Positions 15,128-19,630 of a stretch of DNA of 19,630 nucleotides are shown here, one piece after another. Made by a program: the position numbers and the translations under genes. The DNA lies in contig DASZVN010000142.1 in NCBI GenBank assembly GCA_035547055.1, positions 1-19,630 of the forward strand. Direction: 5' to 3'. Origin of the DNA: DASZVN01 sp035547055 (GTDB lineage: Bacteria; Pseudomonadota; Alphaproteobacteria; Rhizobiales; Methylopilaceae). The number at the start of each line of letters is the position of its first letter. The stretch's first letter is position 1. A model generated the notes under the pieces. It searched no databases. It saw only the letters and a list, made by a program, of their open reading frames with translations, and was not told the DNA's origin.

Positions 15128-16462
15128 ATGGCGGAGAGCTTCGACCTCGTCTTCAGGGGCGGCACGCTGGCCAATCACGACGGCATCGGGCCGGGCGACG
15201 TCGGCGTTCGCGGCGGCCGCATCGCCGCGCTCGGCGACCTTTCGCAGGCGGCTGCCGGCGAGGTGGTCGATTGCACCGGTCTCCATCTCCTGCCGGGCGT
15301 CATCGACACCCAAGTCCATTTCCGCGAGCCCGGCCTGACCCACAAGGAGGATCTGGAGTCGGGCTCCCGCTCGGCGGTGATGGGCGGCGTCACCGCGGTG
15401 TTCGAGATGCCGAACACTAACCCCGCCACCACCACCGCCGCGGCGCTGGACGCCAAGCTCGCCGCCGCGCGCGGACGCATGCATTGCGACCACGCCTTCT
15501 TCGTCGGCGGCAGCCACGACAACGTGCGCGAGCTGCCCGAGCTGGAGCGGCTGCCGGGTTGCTGCGGCGTCAAGGTGTTCATGGGCTCCTCGACCGGAAC
15601 GCTGCTGGTCGACGACGATCCCGGCGTCCGCGCCATCCTCTCGGTCATCCGCCGCCGCGCAGCCTTCCACAGCGAGGACGAGGCGCGGCTCAACGAGCGC
15701 AAGGGCGAGCGTGTCGAGGGCGATCCCACCAGCCATCCGGTCTGGCGCGACGTCACCACCGCGCTCCGCTGCACCGAGCGGCTGGTCCGGATCGCGCATG
15801 AGACCGGGGCCCGCATCCACGTGCTCCATATCTCGACGGCGGAGGAGATGCGCTTCCTCGCGGGCCACAAGGACGTCGCCACCGCCGAGGCGACGCCGCA
15901 GCACCTGACCCTGACCGACGAGGCCTATCGCCGGATCGGCACGCTGGCGCAGATGAACCCGCCGCTCCGCGACGAGCGCCACCGCGACGGCATCTGGTGG
16001 GGCCTGAACCAGGGCGTGGTCGACGTGCTCGGCTCCGACCACGCGCCGCATACGCTGGAGGAGAAGGCGCGGGCCTACCCCGCCTCGCCCTCGGGGATGC
16101 CGGGCGTGCAGACGCTGGTGCCGGTGATGCTCGACCACGTCGCCGCCGGGCGCCTCACGCTCCAGCGCTTCGTCGACCTCACCAGCGCCGGGCCGCAGCG
16201 CCTGTTCGGCATCGCCTGCAAGGGCCGCATGGCCGTCGGCTACGACGCCGACCTCACGGTGGTCGACCTCAAGCGCCGCGAGACCATCACGCGGGACTGG
16301 GTCGCCTCGAAATCGGGCTGGAGCCCGTTCGAGGGCATGACCGTGACCGGCTGGCCGGTCGGCACCGTCATCCGCGGCCGCCGGGTGATGTGGGAGGGCG
16401 AGCTGGTCGCGCCTGCGACCGGCGAGCCGGTGCGGTTCAGCGAGACGCTGCGCCGGGCGTGA
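15128..16462 (+). CDS. pyrC: Dihydroorotase-family amidohydrolase (PyrC-like)
   Basis: A 444-residue cyclic amidohydrolase. Dihydroorotase interconverts carbamoyl-aspartate and dihydroorotate in pyrimidine synthesis. The family layout is visible: GLHLLPGVIDTQVHFREPG (51-69), EMPNTNP (93-99), the presumed carboxylated lysine Lys149 in GVKVFMGSSTG, His181 (AFHSED), His234 (HVLHISTAEE), Asp304 (GSDHAPH) and the substrate loop SPSGMPGVQT. One oddity: the usual HxH metal motif at 62-64 reads Gln-Val-His, so the first histidine is missing. The other expected metal ligands are kept, so it may be active with altered metal binding, act on another substrate, or be a non-catalytic partner. Start ATG 15128 has GGAGG 5 bases upstream. 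The gene is not next to pyrB. It diverges from ygfZ and is followed by repeat R1. Confidence 0.88.
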   Translation: MAESFDLVFRGGTLANHDGIGPGDVGVRGGRIAALGDLSQAAAGEVVDCTGLHLLPGVIDTQVHFREPGLTHKEDLESGSRSAVMGGVTAVFEMPNTNPATTTAAALDAKLAAARGRMHCDHAFFVGGSHDNVRELPELERLPGCCGVKVFMGSSTGTLLVDDDPGVRAILSVIRRRAAFHSEDEARLNERKGERVEGDPTSHPVWRDVTTALRCTERLVRIAHETGARIHVLHISTAEEMRFLAGHKDVATAEATPQHLTLTDEAYRRIGTLAQMNPPLRDERHRDGIWWGLNQGVVDVLGSDHAPHTLEEKARAYPASPSGMPGVQTLVPVMLDHVAAGRLTLQRFVDLTSAGPQRLFGIACKGRMAVGYDADLTVVDLKRRETITRDWVASKSGWSPFEGMTVTGWPVGTVIRGRRVMWEGELVAPATGEPVRFSETLRRA

Positions 16463-16466
16463 CGCC

Positions 16467-16541
16467 GTAGGGTGGGCATCGTCTTCACGATGCCCACGGC
16501 CGCCGCCAGACATGGGTAACGCGCTGCGTTGCCCACCCTAC
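16467..16541. repeat. Two-hairpin intergenic repeat, family R1, copy 3
   Basis: Starts GTAGGGTGGGCA four bases after the dihydroorotase stop and ends TTGCCCACCCTAC. Hairpin one pairs 16472-16482 with 16487-16497 (11 bp); hairpin two pairs GGGTAACGC with GCGTTGCCC (16514-16522 with 16526-16534, one G-T pair). It runs directly into GGGATTGCTTCGCCTGCTC and GCAATGACGG (to 16573), which looks like a second, unrelated common repeat. Confidence 0.85.
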
Positions 16542-16588
16542 AACGGGATTGCTTCGCCTGCTCGCAATGACGGAAGCGGGCGGCTGCC

Positions 16589-16618
16589 AAAAAAAACAGC
16601 AAGGCAAGCGCCTTGCTG
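16589..16618 (-). terminator. Strong intrinsic terminator on the reverse strand
   Basis: A perfect 9-bp stem (CAGCAAGGC, 16610-16618 with 16597-16605 on the reverse strand) with a 4-base loop is followed by eight uninterrupted T residues (the A run at 16589-16596 of the given strand). There is no T tract in the forward direction, so it serves a leftward transcript. No protein gene lies upstream on that strand before proS territory. Confidence 0.85.
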
Positions 16619-16735
16619 CAAAGTCCTGTCGTCAACTTTCGTGGATGGACTTGCGAGTGAGCGGGATGGCAACTCCAGTCCACGCGGCCAGCCCTTCAAG
16701 GCCGGCCCGTTGAGCTTCCTCCCCAGACTTGGACC
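16589..16735 (-). ncRNA. Candidate small RNA ending at the orphan terminator
   Basis: Upstream of the terminator on the reverse strand two further stems can be drawn. Stem A pairs 16700-16707 with 16686-16693 (GGCCGGCC with GGCTGGCC, fully paired if one G-U is allowed; on the forward strand the same position would be an A-C mismatch). Stem B pairs TGGACT-x-GAGT (16682-16677 and 16675-16672) with ACTC-xxx-AGTCCA (16658-16655 and 16651-16646). Together with the terminator this gives a three-hairpin RNA of roughly 120-150 nt. The 5' end is a guess; no clear promoter was found. The family is not recognised. Short open frames in this interval on both strands lack ribosome-binding sites and recognisable products. 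Confidence 0.35.
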
Positions 16736-16878
16736 CTTCGCTTGCCGTCGCAAAGACGTGGCGGCGAGCACACGGCCCTCTTCTTACGGGCGGCGACCGT
16801 AGCAAAGGGGAAACGGCGTGTCACGAATTTGAGCGCGTCTTGAGCAAAAAAATGTCGGTTCCATGGCATGCCGTAGTT

Positions 16879-16910
16879 TTGACACGTATTTGCGATTCGA
16901 TGTCAATAAT
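16879..16910 (+). promoter_or_regulatory. Possible promoter of proS
   Basis: A perfect TTGACA (16879-16884) lies in the most AT-rich stretch of the window (about 47% GC over 16861-16920), 135 bases before the proS start. The -10 is unclear: AATAAT (16905-16910) matches well but at a 20-base spacing, and no good hexamer sits at 17. TTGACA is also half of an inverted repeat with TGTCAA (16901-16906), so a regulator site is possible. The stretch 16920-17019 contains a TAGGAGG (16952-16958) without a start codon at a usable distance. Confidence 0.3.
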
Positions 16911-17019
16911 TCGGATGCCGTCGTCTTGCGACGGCGGCTTTGCGCGGCGCGGTAGGAGGCGCTAAGCACGGCCGGCCGATCCGGTGATTCCGCCCGACGC
17001 CCGAGCCCGCCGAGCTTTC

Positions 17020-18339
17020 ATGCGCCTGTCCCGCTATTTCCTGCCGATCCTTCGCGAAAACCCGAAAGAGGCGGATATCGTCTCGCACCGGCTGATGCTG
17101 CGTGCCGGCATGATCCGCCAGGAGGCCGCCGGCATCTATGCCTGGCTGCCGCTCGGCAAGCGCGTGCTCGCCAGGATCGAGGCGATCGTCCGCGAGGAGA
17201 TGGACCGCGCCGGCGCGATCGAGATCCTGATGCCCACCCTGCAGCCGGCGGAGCTCTGGCGCGAGACCGGCCGCTACGACGCCTACGGTCCCGAGATGCT
17301 CCGCATCCAGGACCGCCACGAACGCGAGCTGATCTACGGCCCGACCAACGAGGACATGGTCACCGACATCGTCCGCGCCTATGTCCGCTCGTACAAGAGC
17401 CTGCCGCTGAACCTCTACCACATGCAGTGGAAGTTCCGCGACGAGGTCAGGCCGCGCTTCGGCGTCATGCGCGGGCGCGAGTTCCTGATGAAGGACGGCT
17501 ACTCCTTCGACATCGACATCGACGGCGCGCGGCGGTCCTACAACAGGATGTACGTCGCCTATCTTCGCACTTTCGCCCGCATGGGCCTCCGCGCGATCCC
17601 GATGCGGGCCGAGACCGGGCCGATCGGCGGCGACCTCAGCCACGAGTTCATCGTGCTGGCCGACACCGGGGAGAGCCAGGTGTTCTGCCACGCCGACCTG
17701 CTCGACCTGCCGATCCCGGGCGAAGACGTCGATTTCGACGGCGACCTCGCGCCGATCGTCGCCGAGCGCACCCGGCTCTACGCTGCCACCGAGGACGTGC
17801 ACGACGCCGCCCGCTTCGAGGCCGAGGTGCCGGCGAGCAAGCGGCTCTCGGCGCGGGGCATCGAGGTCGGCCAGATCTTCTATTTCGGGCGCAAATATTC
17901 GGTGCCGATGGGCGCGACCGTGACCGGCCCCGACGGCGCCGAGCACGCGCTCGAAGGCGGCTCCTACGGCATCGGCGTCTCGCGCCTCGTCGCCGCGATC
18001 ATCGAGGCCGGTCACGACGACGCCGGCATCGTCTGGCCCGAGCCGGTGGCGCCGTTCAAGGTCGGGCTGCTGAACCTCAAGGCCGGCGACGCGGCGACCG
18101 ACGCGGCCTGCGAGGAGCTCTACCGCAAGCTCCGTGCCGCCGGCGTCGAGGTGCTCTACGACGACACCGACGAGCGCGCCGGCGCCAAGTTCGCGACCAT
18201 GGACCTGATCGGCCTGCCCTGGCAGCTCGTGGTCGGCCCCAAGGGGGTCGCCTCCGGCACCGTGGAACTCAAGGCCCGTGCCGGCGGGGCACGCGAGTCG
18301 CTCTCCGCCGAGTCGGCGCTCGCGCGGCTGGTCACGTGA
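17020..18339 (+). CDS. proS: Prolyl-tRNA synthetase, short form without the editing insertion
   Basis: A 439-residue class II aminoacyl-tRNA synthetase that charges tRNA-Pro in the cytoplasm. It opens MRLSRYFLPILRENPKEADIVSHRLMLRAGMIRQ. Visible are the TNED substrate motif (109-112), motif 2 (FRDEVRPRFGVMRGREFLMKDGYSF, 139-163), motif 3 (GGSYGIGVSRLVAAI, 313-327) and a C-terminal anticodon-binding domain (about 345-439, with VEVLYDDTDERAGAKFATMDLIGLP). Between motifs 2 and 3 there are only about 150 residues, so the roughly 180-residue INS editing domain of E. coli-type enzymes (572 aa) is absent, as known for alphaproteobacterial ProRS. ATG 17020 is preferred by homology to the usual N-terminus; an in-frame GTG at 16984 would add 12 residues. 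Neither start has a strong ribosome-binding site. Confidence 0.96.
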   Translation: MRLSRYFLPILRENPKEADIVSHRLMLRAGMIRQEAAGIYAWLPLGKRVLARIEAIVREEMDRAGAIEILMPTLQPAELWRETGRYDAYGPEMLRIQDRHERELIYGPTNEDMVTDIVRAYVRSYKSLPLNLYHMQWKFRDEVRPRFGVMRGREFLMKDGYSFDIDIDGARRSYNRMYVAYLRTFARMGLRAIPMRAETGPIGGDLSHEFIVLADTGESQVFCHADLLDLPIPGEDVDFDGDLAPIVAERTRLYAATEDVHDAARFEAEVPASKRLSARGIEVGQIFYFGRKYSVPMGATVTGPDGAEHALEGGSYGIGVSRLVAAIIEAGHDDAGIVWPEPVAPFKVGLLNLKAGDAATDAACEELYRKLRAAGVEVLYDDTDERAGAKFATMDLIGLPWQLVVGPKGVASGTVELKARAGGARESLSAESALARLVT

Positions 18340-18348
18340 TGGGCGGGG

Positions 18349-18510
18349 CGCCCCCTCCCCTTACCTCTCCCGCTTGCGGAAGAGGTCGAGTCGACGGCGG
18401 TAGCCGGCGACCGGGTGAGGGCAGCGGCCTTGGCGCGCGCTCCGTATTTTCGGCGAGTGCCGTCCCCTTGCCCCGACCCTCTCCCGCAAGCGGGAGAGGG
18501 GGGAGGCCGG
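18349..18510. repeat. Paired-hairpin intergenic repeat, family R4
   Basis: Two CTCTCCCGC-type hairpins face each other between proS and lolC: CCTCTCCCGC with GCGGAAGAGG (18364-18385, one mismatch) and CCCTCTCCCGC with GCGGGAGAGGG (18477-18500, perfect). About 90 bases with GGGTGAGGGC and a short less GC-rich core lie between them. The type CCCTCTCCCGC(A/T)-AGCGGGAGAGG is, from memory, a repeat common in many proteobacterial genomes. The right end (GGGAGG, 18499-18505) serves as the likely lolC ribosome-binding site. Confidence 0.8.
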
Positions 18511-18514
18511 TGCC

Positions 18515-19630
18515 ATGACCGGGGCGGCCGTCGGCGGCGACGCGCGGCGCGGGACCCGCCCGTTCTCGGTGGTCGAGTGGCTGGTCGCGGGGCGCTATCT
18601 CCGGGCGCGGCGGCGCGAGGGCTTCATCTCGGTCATCGCCGGGTTCTCCTTCCTCGGAATTGCGCTCGGCGTCGCCACGCTCATCATCGTCATGGCGGTG
18701 ATGAACGGCTTCCGCGCCGAGCTGGAGTCGAAGATCCTCGGGGTCAACGGCCACATCATCGTGCAGTCCGTCGGCGCCCCGTTCACCGACTATGCCGCCG
18801 TCGCCGCGCGGGTCGCCAAGGTGCCGGGCGTGGTGCGCGCGGTGCCGATCGTCGAGGGTCAGGCGCTCGCCTCCTCGCCGAGCTCCACCTCGGGTGTCCT
18901 AGTGCGCGGCATCCGCGGCTCCGACCTCCGCGACACGCCGCTCGTCGCCGGCAACATCAAGGACGGCTCGCTCGCCGATTTCGACAAGGGCGGCGGCGTC
19001 GCCATCGGCCAGCGCCTCGCCGAGTCGCTCGGCCTCCAGGTCGGCGGCACGCTGACGCTGGTGTCGCCACGGGGCGCGGTCACCCCGATGGGCGTCACTC
19101 CCCGCATCAAGGGCTATCCGGTCAAGGCGATCTTCTCGGTCGGCATGTCCGAATACGATTCGTCGATCGTGTTCATGCCGCTGTCGGAGGCGCAGGCCTA
19201 TTTCAACCGCGACGGCGACGTGACCTCGCTCGAGGTCTACGTCAAGGATCCCGACAAGGTCGACGCCATGCGCGGCGCCGTGCTCGACGCCACCAAGCGC
19301 CAGGCCCTGGTGTTCGACTGGCGCCAGCGCAACTCCACCTTCTTCTCGGCGCTCGAAGTCGAGCGCAACGTGATGTTCGTGATCCTGGCGCTGATCGTGC
19401 TGGTGGCGGCGCTCAACATCGTCTCCGGGCTGATCATGCTGGTGAAGGACAAGGGGCAGGACATCGCGATCCTGCGCACGATGGGTGCCACGCAGGGCGC
19501 GATCATGCGCGTGTTCCTGATCACCGGCGCCTCGATCGGCGTCGTCGGCACCTTGGTCGGCTTCCTGCTCGGCGTCGTGGTCTGCCTGAACATCGAGAAC
19601 ATCCGCCAGTTCCTGTCGTGGCTGACCAAC
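18515..19630 (+). CDS. lolC: Lipoprotein-releasing ABC transporter permease LolC/LolE (partial, 3' end cut by window)
   Basis: The first 372 codons of an inner-membrane permease; the frame is still open at the last base, and the family is usually about 410-430 residues. With LolD it extracts lipoproteins from the inner membrane and hands them to the LolA carrier. Residues 21-80 (EWLVAGRYLRARRREGFISVIAGFSFLGIALGVATLIIVMAVMNGFRAEL) are the hallmark first membrane helix with the family FRAEL-x-x-KILG-x-x-GH motif. A large periplasmic domain (about 75-285) follows, then the second helix (NVMFVILALIVLVAALNIVSGLIMLVKDKGQDIAILRTMGA, from about 287), which includes the K-x-x-DIAILRTMGA coupling motif. 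The third helix follows (VFLITGASIGVVGTLVGFLLGVVVC). Start ATG 18515 is 10 bases after GGGAGG. LolC and LolE cannot be separated by sequence alone; rhizobial genomes usually carry one such gene followed by lolD. Confidence 0.93.
   Translation, partial: MTGAAVGGDARRGTRPFSVVEWLVAGRYLRARRREGFISVIAGFSFLGIALGVATLIIVMAVMNGFRAELESKILGVNGHIIVQSVGAPFTDYAAVAARVAKVPGVVRAVPIVEGQALASSPSSTSGVLVRGIRGSDLRDTPLVAGNIKDGSLADFDKGGGVAIGQRLAESLGLQVGGTLTLVSPRGAVTPMGVTPRIKGYPVKAIFSVGMSEYDSSIVFMPLSEAQAYFNRDGDVTSLEVYVKDPDKVDAMRGAVLDATKRQALVFDWRQRNSTFFSALEVERNVMFVILALIVLVAALNIVSGLIMLVKDKGQDIAILRTMGATQGAIMRVFLITGASIGVVGTLVGFLLGVVVCLNIENIRQFLSWLTN

Noticed and set aside
15083..15128. Longer dihydroorotase start upstream of 15128
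   Set aside because: The upstream frame gives Arg/Gly-rich residues unlike the family; ATG 15128 has GGAGG and the usual N-terminus.
16512..16802. Small open frames on both strands between pyrC and proS (forward 16512-16802, reverse 16538-16771)
   Set aside because: They start or end in repeat sequence, have no ribosome-binding site, cross the terminator hairpin, and give no recognisable protein.
16802..16860. Seven-A run near 16846-16852 as a second leftward terminator
   Set aside because: No adequate GC stem lies immediately upstream on the reverse strand.
1..19630. CRISPR arrays, tRNA/rRNA genes, transposases, toxin-antitoxin or defence genes
   Set aside because: Looked for on both strands; no regularly spaced identical repeats, no tRNA-like cloverleaf, and no gene with such motifs was seen.

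Overview
The window reads as a stretch of chromosome from a high-GC alphaproteobacterium, most likely of the order Hyphomicrobiales (Rhizobiales). This is inferred from family resemblance and gene order, not from any database match. The main pointers are a flagellin whose N-terminus resembles those of Bradyrhizobium, Rhodopseudomonas and Methylobacterium, a short prolyl-tRNA synthetase without the editing insertion followed directly by a LolC/E-type permease, a ygfZ-tag pair divergent from a dihydroorotase, and several families of intergenic hairpin repeats. No tRNA, rRNA, insertion sequence, prophage gene or CRISPR array was seen.

Layout. Bases 2-181 hold the 3' end of a forward gene, perhaps a Rieske oxygenase. 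It converges on a large flagellin gene (272-2251, reverse) across a bidirectional terminator. Next comes a five-gene forward peptide/nickel-family ABC transporter operon (2547-8047): binding protein, two permeases and two ATPases. The last four genes overlap by 4 bases each. An LLM-class flavin monooxygenase follows on the same strand (8215-9405). Three reverse-strand blocks come next: a small membrane protein (9519-9983), a CPA1 Na+/H+ antiporter with a C-terminal cyclic-nucleotide-binding domain (10151-12637), and an HD phosphohydrolase (12784-13386) downstream of an overlapping ygfZ-tag pair (13522-15038). A dihydroorotase-like gene (15128-16462) diverges from ygfZ. After a gene-free interval of about 560 bases come proS (17020-18339) and the start of lolC/E (18515 to the window end), both forward.

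How the genes relate. The transporter genes form one import machine for peptides or similar small solutes. The oxygenase behind them could act on an imported compound, but this rests on adjacency alone. ygfZ, tag, pyrC, proS and lolC are housekeeping genes. The flagellin stands alone, without other flagellar genes.

The most unusual material lies between genes. At least four families of imperfect palindromic repeats (about 75-160 bp) occupy most gaps, generally right behind gene ends. One copy supplies a stop codon, one lies over the likely upstream edge of a permease gene, and one supplies a probable ribosome-binding site. The 16463-17019 gap also contains a strong reverse-strand intrinsic terminator with no recognisable gene upstream, preceded by two foldable stems: a candidate small RNA. 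Overall the coding content looks ordinary, and I see no new multi-gene system.
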